A stretch of 61,979 nucleotides of DNA from an uncultured Spirochaetota bacterium (GTDB lineage: Bacteria; Spirochaetota; UBA4802; UBA5550): NCBI GenBank assembly GCA_937872225.1, contig CALMRZ010000001.1:1-61979 (forward strand), in the 5' to 3' direction. A program made the translations under genes and the position numbers. Shown here in pieces: positions 8,433 through 19,999 of the stretch (the first letter of the stretch is position 1; the number at the start of each line of letters is the position of its first letter). A model generated the notes under the pieces. That model was not told the DNA's origin, made no database searches, and was given only the letters and a program-made list of their open reading frames with translations.

Positions 8433-8965
8433 GTTTTATATGTAAATGTTTTGCCATGTTTTCCGGCATATCCGGGAATTATTGATATCCTTCACTTTCC
8501 TTCCGGGGCTCCGATACATTTCAACATCACAGTGCCGTCATCTTCAAGATTGTCATAATCCATAACTATTTTATTTTATAGAGATGAAAAGGATGAATTG
8601 AAAATGGTTCTTTCCCGCACGCGCCCTCCGGAGGATGTTGGGAGAAATTTCATGCCAACAGGATTTAATCCTTATATAAAAACATGTTTGGGTGGAATTT
8701 AATCTGCGATTTTACTCTGACCCCGCCGGGGCGGCAGTAAAAATTTTCATCGATTAACAGTGCCCGGAGCGCCCTTGAATAATTTATTCAAAAAAAAGAA
8801 TTTTTTTTGACAAAAAAAAGGGGTGATATTTTCTGATTCACATATTTACACTGGGTGAAAAAAGTGTTATTTTAGTACCGTGTATTTCGTAACGTCAGTG
8901 TAACCCGGCAGAACTGACGGAGTTCCGCGGGTCCGTAATTTAATCATGAGAACCAGGGTGGGGAT
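8433..8965. other. Non-coding stretch with a tag hairpin and an A/T-rich leader
   Basis: No credible gene in 533 bases. It holds the tag-derived hairpin at 8710-8742 and a run of A and T with a TTGACA at 8807-8812 about 155 bases before the acidic zinc-ribbon gene. That hexamer is a possible -35, but I see no good -10 at the right distance. Confidence 0.6.
8710..8742. repeat. Dispersed tag folded into an inverted repeat
   Basis: The tag TTTTACTCTGACCCC (8710-8724) is followed by sequence that lets it fold back. TTTTACT (8710-8716) pairs with AGTAAAA (8736-8742) and CCCC pairs with GGGG around a GCC loop. This is the only copy I saw that carries its own complementary arm. Confidence 0.6.
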
Positions 8966-9321
8966 ATGGCTAAGGACTTCCACGAAAAAGATTACGATGA
9001 TGAAGTATATGAAGACGACTATTACGAAGAGCATTATGAAGAGGAAGAACTGGCGGACGAGTCCGACCTGATCGAAGAGGAGGAAGGCGAGGACCGTATC
9101 GTTGACGAAGAAGCCGAGGAAGATGCCCATGGCGAAGGCGATGAAGAGCTCGATGAGGTCGGCTTTGACGATGACGACACCAAGAAGGTGACGGTCAGCT
9201 ATGCCTGCGAGGAATGCGACTACCGCTGGGACGATGTCGTTATAAAAAAGAAAAACGTTATCGAAGACGAAGAGCCTGATGTCATCTGCCCCATGTGCGG
9301 TTCAATGAACGTCACCCTGAT

Positions 9322-9325
<4 letters not shown>
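8966..9325 (+). CDS. Acidic protein with C-terminal zinc ribbon, coupled to uvrA
   Basis: 119 residues. The first 70 are extremely acidic (runs of Asp, Glu and Tyr such as [20 protein letters not shown]). The C-terminus holds two CxxC pairs, CEEC and CPMC, about 32 residues apart, typical of a zinc ribbon. A GTGGGGAT sequence precedes the ATG. The stop overlaps the uvrA start (ATGA, 9322-9325), so translation is probably coupled. An acidic tail with a metal-binding knuckle would suit a protein that binds a DNA-binding protein or RNA polymerase. That is inference, and I know of no described function. Confidence 0.8.
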
Positions 9326-12156
<2,831 letters not shown>

Positions 12157-12348
12157 TGACTCCCGGCGTTGTCCCGCCCGGGAGGTGGCCCGGATCTCGG
12201 GGAAGGGCGGAGCCGTGACAAAAAAATACTTGTCGATTTATCCAAATCCGATAAAGTTGTGTTAACAAACGGCAATTTTTCAATGCTGTATGGATCATTG
12301 GGGGGTGGTTCTGCGTCAAACAAGGAAAAATCATTTCGGGGTGGCATC

Positions 12349-12990
12349 ATGAAGATGAACAGTACAGCACTCATCATGGTTCTTGTCATTGCTCTCTTTG
12401 CCGGCTGCGGTTCACTGTCTCGATCGGCTTACCGCGGCGACCTTGAGGGCGTTAAAAAGCACCTCGAAAAAGGGGCCGATATCAACCAGTATGACCGGTG
12501 GGGGTGGACGCCGATCATGTGGGCCATATATTACAATTACTACGACATCGTCAAATACATGCTGGAAAACAAGGCCAATCCCAACCTGCGCTCGATGCAT
12601 GATTACGGCTCCATCGCAAAGGACAGCACTCCCCTCATGATCGCGTCATACTACGGGAGCGCCGGCATAGCGCGCCTGCTGCTCAGGTACGGCGCCGATA
12701 AAAACATGGAAAACCGCCAGGGCGAGACCGCTTACTCCATAGCGGAAAAATACAATTTCATCGAGATCATTGATCTCCTCGGGGGCAGGGGCGCCAACCG
12801 GTCCGCGATTGAAAGAAAACCGGTGGAAACTCCGGTACAGGATGAGTCACGCCAGGTCATCCTGCTCAATGACGGGAGTAAAATCGTGGGTACCATACTT
12901 TCCCAGACGAGGACGACCGTGACGGTAAAAACAAAATATAACACGATGACCATAGACAAGAGCAGGATCACCGAGATGAAGTACAAGTAG
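12349..12990 (+). CDS. Ankyrin-repeat lipoprotein with C-terminal beta module
   Basis: 213 residues. A lipoprotein signal (MNSTALIMVLVIALFAGC) precedes about four ankyrin repeats (residues 30-150: DLEGVKKHLEKGADINQYD, GWTPIMWAIYYNYYDIVKYM and on). The C-terminal 44 residues form a small beta-rich module beginning ILLNDGSKIVGTIL. The FecR-domain protein encoded convergently next door ends in a very similar module. ATG 12349 is preferred because it gives the signal peptide and has GGGGTGG upstream. Probably an envelope protein that binds other proteins; no enzymatic residues are visible. Confidence 0.85.
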   Translation: MKMNSTALIMVLVIALFAGCGSLSRSAYRGDLEGVKKHLEKGADINQYDRWGWTPIMWAIYYNYYDIVKYMLENKANPNLRSMHDYGSIAKDSTPLMIASYYGSAGIARLLLRYGADKNMENRQGETAYSIAEKYNFIEIIDLLGGRGANRSAIERKPVETPVQDESRQVILLNDGSKIVGTILSQTRTTVTVKTKYNTMTIDKSRITEMKYK

Positions 12991-13053
12991 GGGCGATCCC
13001 CGCCTGTCAGGCCCGCCAATGATATACGGTGGAAATATATGGGGGAGGGAAGT

Positions 13054-13070
13054 GCCCGCTGCGCGCGGGC
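13054..13070. terminator. GC hairpin between convergent genes
   Basis: GCCCGC (13054-13059) and GCGGGC (13065-13070) with a 5-base loop, at the junction of two convergent genes and touching the stop of the minus-strand gene. There is no U-tract on either strand, so this is only a candidate. Confidence 0.35.
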
Positions 13071-13975
13071 TACCTCATCCTGATGTTTTTGATGCTGCTT
13101 GTGGGCACCTGGATGACGCCGCTGGAGGTATGAATTTTCGCCACCGAGGCATTCTGGAATATGACCGCGCCCACGAGGGTTGTGCCGTCATCAAGGTCCA
13201 CCTCTTCGAGTTTATGATAAAACTCCTTGATGGCCGCTTCGGTTTTAAGCACCGGCGGCGTTGACCCTGCACGGGCGGGAGTTTCCTCTTTCTTCTTGAC
13301 AGTCTCCTGCTGGACGGTGCCGGCTTTACCGAGGTCCTTTTCCTCTTCCTGGAGCTCCTTCATCTCTTTTTCCGGTATGGTCTTTTTATCTTCCACCACC
13401 GATTCATTGGAAAGGGCGATCATCTCTCCTTCGCTGACCATGGCGCTGACCTGCGGTTTGTCCTTCGCCTCGACGTAGACCGTGCCGTTCAGGACCCTGA
13501 CGTCGGTGACCCCGCTTGTTCCTTTTGCCGGCGCTTCCCTGACGGACACGTCAAAGGTCGTGCCCCGCACCGCGGCGACGGCGGTCGGTGTTTTAACCCT
13601 CAACCGGTCACCCTTAGCCAGTTTCTGCACGATGAGCATGGTCCTGCCCCTGTCGAGGCTGAGGACCGTGTCTGCTTCCCTCCCTTCTCCGGCGGCGATT
13701 CGGCCGGACACCGTAAATTCCGATTTTTCGAATATCCTTACCAGGGACGTATCCGGCAGGATCAGCGTAGCCATGGATTTCTCGCCGGTAATGATCCTGT
13801 CACCTGCTTTCACCGCGTCGCCGGGACGCAGCACGCTCCCGGGCCGGTTGAGGCTGACGCTACCGAGTATGGCGGATACGGTCATGGGCTCCGCCTGCCG
13901 TGCTGCTTTCATGCACCCGGCGGCACCGAGAATTATCAGCGAGAGCAGCAGTGTCCGCTGCAGGTTGTACGTCAT
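13070..13975 (-). CDS. FecR-domain lipoprotein with C-terminal beta module
   Basis: 301 residues. A lipobox (LLLSLIILGAAGC) is followed by a FecR-type domain: RPGDAVKAGDRIITGEKSMATLILPD, then VKTPTAVAAVRGTTFDVSV and DVRVLNGTVYVEA. A charged Lys/Glu linker rich in coiled-coil heptads comes next. The last 43 residues (VDLDDGTTLVGAVIF...) resemble the C-terminus of the adjacent ankyrin lipoprotein. FecR domains occur in envelope signalling and surface proteins; no sigma factor or TonB receptor is adjacent, so classical Fec signalling is not supported. ATG 13975 chosen over a TTG further upstream. Confidence 0.85.
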   Translation of the reverse strand: MTYNLQRTLLLSLIILGAAGCMKAARQAEPMTVSAILGSVSLNRPGSVLRPGDAVKAGDRIITGEKSMATLILPDTSLVRIFEKSEFTVSGRIAAGEGREADTVLSLDRGRTMLIVQKLAKGDRLRVKTPTAVAAVRGTTFDVSVREAPAKGTSGVTDVRVLNGTVYVEAKDKPQVSAMVSEGEMIALSNESVVEDKKTIPEKEMKELQEEEKDLGKAGTVQQETVKKKEETPARAGSTPPVLKTEAAIKEFYHKLEEVDLDDGTTLVGAVIFQNASVAKIHTSSGVIQVPTSSIKNIRMR

Positions 13976-14188
13976 AGGATCTGTCCCCCGTGCCACGAGA
14001 TATAGTTGTAACAAAAATGGTAATGCATATCCGGGACATCGTCAAGGATATTTCGAGTTTTTCGATGTCAGGGAAAAAAAACTTGCATTATGTCTCATTT
14101 AATGCTAGATATGCAGCACCGCGTGAGGGCCCGGTTCGGGCCAAAAAGTTACGAAAAGCGGCACTGTTTGAGACGATAATATAAGAGT

Positions 14189-16231
14189 ATGGCATCTATC
14201 CGTTCAAACATCATAAAGCGCTCATGGGCGCCGGCTCTTATCGCCGTGCTTATCTGCCTGTATCCTCCCCTGGCGTTTTCCGAAATGGCGGACATGGTGA
14301 AGTTCGAGATCGCCAAGAAATATTTCCGCCAAGGTACCGTCCACTTCAACAGGATGCGCTATCTGGCCGCGGCCGAGTATTTCCGGAAGGCCGTCAGGGA
14401 GTACCCGGACTACTATACGGCGCGGGACCACATGGCCCGGGCATACAAGCTGGCCGGTTTCACCGATTCCGCCCTGAAGGAATGGGAAAACCTTTCAGAG
14501 ATGTCCCCTGACAACGTGGCCGTCACCAGCAAGATCGAAAACCTCCGCTTCCAGGACACCCTGCTGGACCGGGCCGATGACAGCCCCGAGTATGTCCTGT
14601 ACGAAACCTATAAATCCTCCGATTATAACCGGTTCCGCTTTAATAATCCCGTCGATATCGCCGTAGACAATGAAAAGAACATCTATATCACGTCCTTCCA
14701 TGACGGGTCGCTGGTTAAGATTGATTCGAACGGCAAGGGCGTTTTCTCGATCCGGACCTCCATCGACAGCAGGCTCTACGGCATCGATTACCGGGCCGGC
14801 AGGCTCGCCGTCACGGACTTCAAGAAAGACCGGGTGTACATCATGGGCCTGAACGGCGAGGTCCGGAAACGCTTCGGCGCGAGCGGCAACAATGAAGGGG
14901 AATTTCACGGCCCGGAGGGACTCTGCTTCAACAGCAAAGGCGAGCTCTACGTGGTCGATTCGGGAAACAGCCGGGTACAGAAGTTCGATGACGCCGGTAC
15001 GTTCATCCTCCAGTTCGGGAAAAAGGGCGAGTACGAGGGCGAGCTGTCCAGGCCCACGGACGTGGCCGTGTACCGTGACCGGGTCTATGTCACCGACACC
15101 GGCAACAGGCGGATCGCGTGCTTTGACGATTCGGGAAATTTCATCGAGAACATCACCGTCGACGGTGTTGAATCCCCACGGGGCATCGTGAGATCCGGTG
15201 AAACCCTCATGGTCTCGGACGAAAAGGGGGGACTCCTCTGGTTCAATCCCTCGAACGGGTCCGCGTCGCGGCTCAGCGCCGACGCGAAGGGGAACAGCCT
15301 TTCGAAGCTCATGGCGGCCGTGTCGGACCGCGACGGGTACCTCTACTGCCTCGATTACAGCAGACAGGCGGTAGCGCTTTTTTCCCCCGCCCATAAGCAG
15401 TATTCGAACGTAAGTCTTGAGATCACTTCGGTGGACCTGGGAAGCTTCCCGGTGGTTGCCTTCTATGTCAACGTGCGCAACAGGGACGGCAGTCCCCTCT
15501 ACGGCCTCGATAAAACGAACTTCACCGTCACCGAGGACAGCGCCCTTATCACGAACCTCTATACCGACTATCTGAAGCGGCTCGCGCCGTCGGTGTCCAT
15601 TGCCCTGTGCGTGGACCGCTCCGTCAGGGCGGAGGACCACCATGGCGACCTGCCCTGGACGGCCGAGTTCATTCTGCAGAAAATGAGAAAGAACGATTCC
15701 CTCGAGGTGCTGAATTTCAACAGCGAAACGTGGATCGGCAACAAGTTTGACTGGAGCAGACGGAGGGCCCTCAGGGCGCTCAGGGAGCGCGATTACGCGG
15801 AGGGGAAAAACGTCGGCAAGGCCCTCTATGACGCCGTCGGCGACCTGGTGCCGCGGCTGAACCGCCGCGGCGTGGTCCTGGTGACCGACGGCAGCGTCGA
15901 TGACAACTCTTTCAGGAGCTACACGCCGACGAACATCATACGGTTCGCCCGGTCCCATTATATCCCGATATACATCATATCCTTCAAGGAGCCCCATGAG
16001 CTTCTCCGGAGCATAGCCTCCGAAACCGGCGGAGCGATTTTCCGGCCCCGCGACGTGGACGGTCTCAGGTCCATCTATTCGCGGATCAAGAATTCCGAGG
16101 AATACCGGTATGTGCTGGTCTACTCCACCTTCAAGCTCAGGTCCTTCGCCGGGTGGTGGTCCGATGTGAAGATCGAGGTGAACCATAAAGGCCAGAAGGG
16201 CGTTGAGTGGGGCGGATATTTTGTGCCATAG
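14189..16231 (+). CDS. Exported TPR-NHL-VWA multidomain protein
   Basis: 680 residues. A signal peptide (ALIAVLICLYPPLAFS) is followed by two or three TPR units (about residues 35-115). An NHL beta-propeller (about 145-390) shows blocks such as GPEGLCFNSKGELYVVDSGN and RPTDVAVYRDRVYVTDTGN. A von Willebrand A domain (about 440-640) follows. The MIDAS is degenerate: CVDRSVR instead of DxSxS, and no Thr at the second site, though LVTDGS is kept. Probably a periplasmic or surface scaffold for protein or carbohydrate contacts. A -35/-10 like pair (TTGCAT, 17 bases, TAGATA) lies at 14083-14111. pcm follows after 15 bases, likely in the same operon. Confidence 0.85.
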   Translation: MASIRSNIIKRSWAPALIAVLICLYPPLAFSEMADMVKFEIAKKYFRQGTVHFNRMRYLAAAEYFRKAVREYPDYYTARDHMARAYKLAGFTDSALKEWENLSEMSPDNVAVTSKIENLRFQDTLLDRADDSPEYVLYETYKSSDYNRFRFNNPVDIAVDNEKNIYITSFHDGSLVKIDSNGKGVFSIRTSIDSRLYGIDYRAGRLAVTDFKKDRVYIMGLNGEVRKRFGASGNNEGEFHGPEGLCFNSKGELYVVDSGNSRVQKFDDAGTFILQFGKKGEYEGELSRPTDVAVYRDRVYVTDTGNRRIACFDDSGNFIENITVDGVESPRGIVRSGETLMVSDEKGGLLWFNPSNGSASRLSADAKGNSLSKLMAAVSDRDGYLYCLDYSRQAVALFSPAHKQYSNVSLEITSVDLGSFPVVAFYVNVRNRDGSPLYGLDKTNFTVTEDSALITNLYTDYLKRLAPSVSIALCVDRSVRAEDHHGDLPWTAEFILQKMRKNDSLEVLNFNSETWIGNKFDWSRRRALRALRERDYAEGKNVGKALYDAVGDLVPRLNRRGVVLVTDGSVDDNSFRSYTPTNIIRFARSHYIPIYIISFKEPHELLRSIASETGGAIFRPRDVDGLRSIYSRIKNSEEYRYVLVYSTFKLRSFAGWWSDVKIEVNHKGQKGVEWGGYFVP

Positions 16232-16246
16232 GAGCGTGACAGCCGT

Positions 16247-16870
16247 ATGCAGTACATCAAGCAGGGCCTGATTGCCGACCTGAAAAGAAAGGGCATCTCC
16301 TCCGGATCGGTGCTTGAGGCAATGGCCTCCGTTCCCCGGCACCTCTTCGTGTCGGAAGCGCTGAGGTTCCACGCCTATGACGACATATCCCTCCCCATCG
16401 GCAACGGCCAGACCATATCGAAGCCTTCGGTTGTCGCGAAGATGGTCCAGGCCATTGGGCTGACCGGCGACGAGCGGGTCCTCGAGATCGGGACCGGCTC
16501 CGGCTACCAGTCCGCCGTCATATCCCGCCTTGCCGGCTCCCTGGTCACCATGGAGCGCATCGAAGAGCTGTTCAACCGGGCCCGCGGGGTGCTCTTCGGG
16601 CTCGGCTATCGCAACATAACCTTCCTCCATTCCGGCGACTTCAACGAGGCGAAGGGCGTGTTCGATGCCGTCATCGTCGCCGCCGGGGCGGACATCCTGC
16701 CGGTATCGCTCTTCGGCAAGATCGCGCCGGGGGGCAGGCTCGTCATACCCGTCGGGAACAGGAGCGGTCACCGCATTAAGAAATTCATCGTCAAGCAGAA
16801 CGGCGTCGTCATAGAGGAGGATATCGGCGAAGCCATCTTTGTGCCGTATATTATAGAAGAAACGGCATAG
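16247..16870 (+). CDS. pcm: Protein-L-isoaspartate O-methyltransferase
   Basis: 207 residues, an SAM-dependent enzyme that methylates isoaspartyl residues to start protein repair. Visible motifs: LPIGNGQTISKP, the SAM-binding VLEIGTGSGYQSAVIS near residues 80-95, and GRLVIPVG near the end. Length is normal. It lies 15 bases after the TPR-NHL-VWA gene with GGAGCGTGAC upstream, so it is probably co-transcribed. A functional link could be repair of exported proteins, but this is only suggested by position. Confidence 0.93.
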   Translation: MQYIKQGLIADLKRKGISSGSVLEAMASVPRHLFVSEALRFHAYDDISLPIGNGQTISKPSVVAKMVQAIGLTGDERVLEIGTGSGYQSAVISRLAGSLVTMERIEELFNRARGVLFGLGYRNITFLHSGDFNEAKGVFDAVIVAAGADILPVSLFGKIAPGGRLVIPVGNRSGHRIKKFIVKQNGVVIEEDIGEAIFVPYIIEETA

Positions 16871-16931
16871 CTCTCCGCCCATGCCGTCAGCATGTCTGTA
16901 TCACTCCGCCACGGCAGTAACACCGGGTTAT

Positions 16932-17465
16932 TCAGAACTTCGACCCGATGAATTTCGCCAGGTTCGTCATGGCAAAATTCAGCTGACCCTCCATGGTGAA
17001 GTTGCCTATGCCGAAACCGGAGGAATCGATCATCACGTCCCCATAGTACTTCGTCTGACCGGTGGCCATGTCGGTGAACCGTATGTCCAGGTAAAGGTAC
17101 TGGATCCGGTTCATTCCCGTCTCGATCTCGTGTTTCTTTAAATGCAGCTTGACGTACAGGTCGTTTTTCGCCGGCGCATCGGCGCCCCTGGAACCGGTGA
17201 CGGTCCTGCCGGAAAGCTCGGAACGGCAGTAGTCCTGGAGGGCATTGACATTCAGTTCCCTGATCGCATTTGACCAATCCTTCGGCGCTTTAAAGCCGTA
17301 TTTTCTCCAGTTGCCTTCGCCGAAATCAAGCCATCCGATATAGACCTTCTTGTAGTTTTTGAGGTTCGGCGACGCCGGCTGTTCGGTCCGGATCGTTGCG
17401 CCCGATGAACACATGAGAATCATGAATGAAAGAATAAGAATACCGCAGATGTAGAGCCGTCTCAT
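16932..17465 (-). CDS. Putative lipoprotein of unknown function
   Basis: 177 residues. A lipoprotein signal MRRLYICGILILSFMILMC is followed by SSGA. The mature domain contains KVYIGWLDFGEGNWRKYGFK and later YLDIRFTDMATGQTKYYGDVMIDSSG. This pattern recalls small lipoproteins that assemble in the envelope, but I cannot name the family. Start ATG 17465 has a strong GGGAGGT site 8 bases upstream, so the longer frame upstream is not used. Transcribed alone on the minus strand. Confidence 0.8.
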   Translation of the reverse strand: MRRLYICGILILSFMILMCSSGATIRTEQPASPNLKNYKKVYIGWLDFGEGNWRKYGFKAPKDWSNAIRELNVNALQDYCRSELSGRTVTGSRGADAPAKNDLYVKLHLKKHEIETGMNRIQYLYLDIRFTDMATGQTKYYGDVMIDSSGFGIGNFTMEGQLNFAMTNLAKFIGSKF

Positions 17466-17581
17466 TACACACCTCCCGTGATCATTGTTGTGCAGGAAAT
17501 TGATGCTTATAAGTATAGTACAGCGGCCATGGGGGAAAAACAGGAAAATCTCTGCGTCAATCCATGCTTCTGACGGAGGCC

Positions 17582-18433
17582 TTATCCGCGGTAATCCGCC
17601 CCGGTAATGCGGGCGCTTATATCCCATAATTGCCCGTGGAAGTCCGCGCCTGACTTCAGTTTCGAATCTTTCATTTTCATGAAGCGGAAATACTTTCCGG
17701 TCATCCCCTCAACCTCGGGGGATGAAGCCAGGTATATGGCGGTGCGGGCCGCGCGGGCCGGGGTGGGAAAGGTGAGCTGGATGACGGCGTCCGCGATCCG
17801 GGGGAGAATACCCGGCTTTTTGGCGATGCTGGACGCCATGGGGCCCGGGTCAAGGGCGTTTACCGTTACGCCGGTCCCGCCCAGCCTGCGCGCAAGCTCC
17901 TGCGTGAAGTAGGCCACGCCCAGCTTCGACCTGCCGTAGGAGCCCATGACGGAATAGCTTTTTCCGCTGCCGTCGATGTCGTCGGGATCGATGGCGGATA
18001 ACATGTGGGCGTCTGACCCAACATTAACGATCCGCGCCGGCGCCGCGTCGAGAAGAGCGTGCAGGACCTGCAGGGTGAACTGGAACATGGCCAGGTAATT
18101 CACCGCGAAGGTTTCCTCGATGCCGTCCACGGTGAGGCGGCGCTTCCGGTTGACCATTCCCGCGTTGTTCACGAGGACGTGGATGGGGCGTTTCCATGAA
18201 AGGACTTCCCCGGCGCCCCGGGCGATGTCCCGCCGGGAGGAAAAATCGCACGCCAGCGTGCCGGCCAGGGAGCTGAACCTGTTCCGGACGGATTCGCAGG
18301 CATCACGGGTGGGCCCGTGAAGGATGATGTCCGCGCCCATGGCGTGGAGCGCTTCGGCAACGGCAAGGCCGTGTCCGCTGGTTGACCCGGTGATGAGGCA
18401 TGTTTTTCCTTTCATGCTGACGGACGTGTTCAT
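17582..18433 (-). CDS. Short-chain dehydrogenase/reductase
   Basis: 283 residues, an NAD(P)-dependent SDR. The cofactor motif is TGSTSGHG (residues about 14-21) in place of TGxxxGIG. NNAG lies near 91 and the catalytic pair is Ser plus YGRSK (YxxxK). The layout resembles retinol-dehydrogenase-like members. Substrate unknown. Start ATG 18433 has GGAGG about 9 bases upstream; a second Met at 18415 would also keep the domain. It follows mgsA by 163 bases on the same strand. Confidence 0.85.
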   Translation of the reverse strand: MNTSVSMKGKTCLITGSTSGHGLAVAEALHAMGADIILHGPTRDACESVRNRFSSLAGTLACDFSSRRDIARGAGEVLSWKRPIHVLVNNAGMVNRKRRLTVDGIEETFAVNYLAMFQFTLQVLHALLDAAPARIVNVGSDAHMLSAIDPDDIDGSGKSYSVMGSYGRSKLGVAYFTQELARRLGGTGVTVNALDPGPMASSIAKKPGILPRIADAVIQLTFPTPARAARTAIYLASSPEVEGMTGKYFRFMKMKDSKLKSGADFHGQLWDISARITGADYRG

Positions 18434-18596
18434 GGGCGGCCTCCGGCTGCGGGGTAAGGCGTTGCGGGTTTGATCATGGCGATTCACGCCTCCTCCGGGA
18501 TATGCGGTAACAGTCCTCGACGCGCAGGGTCGATGTGGTATACATCCGTCAGAGGGCGGTATATATCAATACTTTTTTTTACAAACTAAAAGACGG

Positions 18597-19064
18597 TCAT
18601 ATATTGCTGAATGTTCTCCCGGTGTAGGATGTGAAATCGGACTGCAGCGGCGTGTATTCCTGGTTCAGCAGCGATGACGAAATAAGGTAATCGGCCGTGG
18701 CTCGGTTGCACGCCGTGGGCACGTTGTACAGGACGCAGATCCTGAGGAGGGCCTTGACGTCGACGTCATGGGGCTGCGGCTGCATCGGGTCCCAGAGGAA
18801 AATCATCATGTCGATCTTTCCTTCAGCGATGAGTGCTCCCAACTGCTGGTCCCCTCCCAGGGGGCCTGACTTAAGCTTTTCGATGCTGATTCCTGCGCCA
18901 TTGGGCTCTGTTTTTTTCAGGAGCGCCTCCTCTATCAGTCTGCCCGTGGTGCCGGTGCAGACAAGGTCGTGTTCGGCGAGGACGTGCCAGTTCCACTCGG
19001 CCCATTCGATGAGGTCTTTCTTTTTATTGTCATGCGCCACGAGGGCGATTCGTTTTCGGTTCAT
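18597..19064 (-). CDS. mgsA: Methylglyoxal synthase
   Basis: 155 residues. Converts dihydroxyacetone phosphate to methylglyoxal, a phosphate-releasing glycolytic bypass. Family motifs are unmistakable: VAHDNKKKDLIEWA, CTGTTGRLIEE, SGPLGGDQQLGALI (catalytic Asp) and FLWDPMQPQPHDVDVKALLR. Length is standard. Divergent from the TetR gene across about 200 bases. A short repeat-like tail (AAAAAATAGTGGACAG at 19197) sits in that gap. Confidence 0.95.
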   Translation of the reverse strand: MNRKRIALVAHDNKKKDLIEWAEWNWHVLAEHDLVCTGTTGRLIEEALLKKTEPNGAGISIEKLKSGPLGGDQQLGALIAEGKIDMMIFLWDPMQPQPHDVDVKALLRICVLYNVPTACNRATADYLISSSLLNQEYTPLQSDFTSYTGRTFSNI

Positions 19065-19267
19065 CTGTTAAGCCTCCCATATGGAAAAATCGCGCCGTGA
19101 CCGGCGCAGCATTAATAGTTAGTGAGACACAGAATGCGCGATATGGTTACTGTCAATAGTTTATTTTTATAAACCGCCGAATCGGCAATCCTGATTAAAA
19201 AATAGTGGACAGAGGCCGAACAAAATGACATGTCTTTTCCGGCAGTGTACTGCACGGATGAACAACG

Positions 19268-19906
19268 ATGCCCGGCACCGGTAAAATAAAAAAGACCCCA
19301 TCCCGGCCCAGAAATAGCGGCCGTCCCTTCGGCAGGGATGACGTGGTGGCGGCGGTCATCGAGGCCGCTGGCGAGCTGTTTTCCCGGCGAGGCTTCGACG
19401 GCGTGTCGGTGCGGGACATCGCGAAAAAAGCCGGCGTCAACCACGGCCTGATCCACCGCCATTTCGGGTCCAAGGAAAACCTCCGCCGCCAGACCCTCCA
19501 GCGGATGGCCGATGCCATGCTTGCCGATGTGCGGGGCGCCGGCTCTTTGCAGGAAATTTCCCGCCTTGCCTTCCAGTCGCTTACCAAGCACGAGCGCTTC
19601 TGGCGCATCCTGGCGCGCACCATCCTGGACGGCCATGGCACCGGGGACCTGCACCGGCGCTTTCCCATAGCGCGGCACCTGACCGAACAGGTGAAGGCGG
19701 CCGTGAAAGGGGGGGGCCTCCGGGGCGACCTGGATCCGCGGATGGTCGTTGCCGCCATGTTCTCTTTTTCGTGCGGATTCATCATGTTCGAGCCGTTTAT
19801 CCTGGCGGCGGCGGGCCTTGACGGCGTAAAGCCGGATAAGGCCAGGGACGCGGTACTTGCCGCGGCGATGTCGCTTCTGACGGGACCGGATGATGTAAAA
19901 CGGTGA
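19268..19906 (+). CDS. TetR-family transcriptional regulator
   Basis: 212 residues. The N-terminal helix-turn-helix is typical: VIEAAGELFSRRGFDGVSVRDIAKKAGVNHGLIHRHFGSKENL (described, residues about 30-72). The C-terminal helical domain should bind a ligand, unknown. The 94-base gap to the next gene contains two short palindromes, a plausible operator. The adjacent phosphodiesterase is the most likely target, along with autoregulation. Confidence 0.9.
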   Translation: MPGTGKIKKTPSRPRNSGRPFGRDDVVAAVIEAAGELFSRRGFDGVSVRDIAKKAGVNHGLIHRHFGSKENLRRQTLQRMADAMLADVRGAGSLQEISRLAFQSLTKHERFWRILARTILDGHGTGDLHRRFPIARHLTEQVKAAVKGGGLRGDLDPRMVVAAMFSFSCGFIMFEPFILAAAGLDGVKPDKARDAVLAAAMSLLTGPDDVKR

Positions 19907-19940
19907 GATTGCGCGGCGCTAAATAATTTCGGAAAATGTA

Positions 19941-19983
19941 TTGACACGTAGTCAACTGTATACATAAGTGTAGTCAAATGACT
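19941..19983. promoter_or_regulatory. Putative operator with two palindromes and a promoter
   Basis: TTGAC-ACGTA-GTCAA (19941-19955) and AGTCA-AA-TGACT (19972-19983) flank the sequence TGTATACATA. The octamer GTAGTCAA recurs at 19948 and 19970, 22 bases apart. TTGACA at 19941 can act as a -35. The arrangement fits binding of two regulator dimers on one face of DNA, probably by the TetR protein just upstream. Confidence 0.6.
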
Positions 19984-19999
19984 GCAATTGGAGGAGCCC

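Noticed and set aside
14495-16882. A very long open frame on the minus strand opposite the TPR-NHL-VWA and pcm genes
   Set aside because: It is opposite well-supported genes, has no domain, and is explained by high third-position GC leaving few stops.
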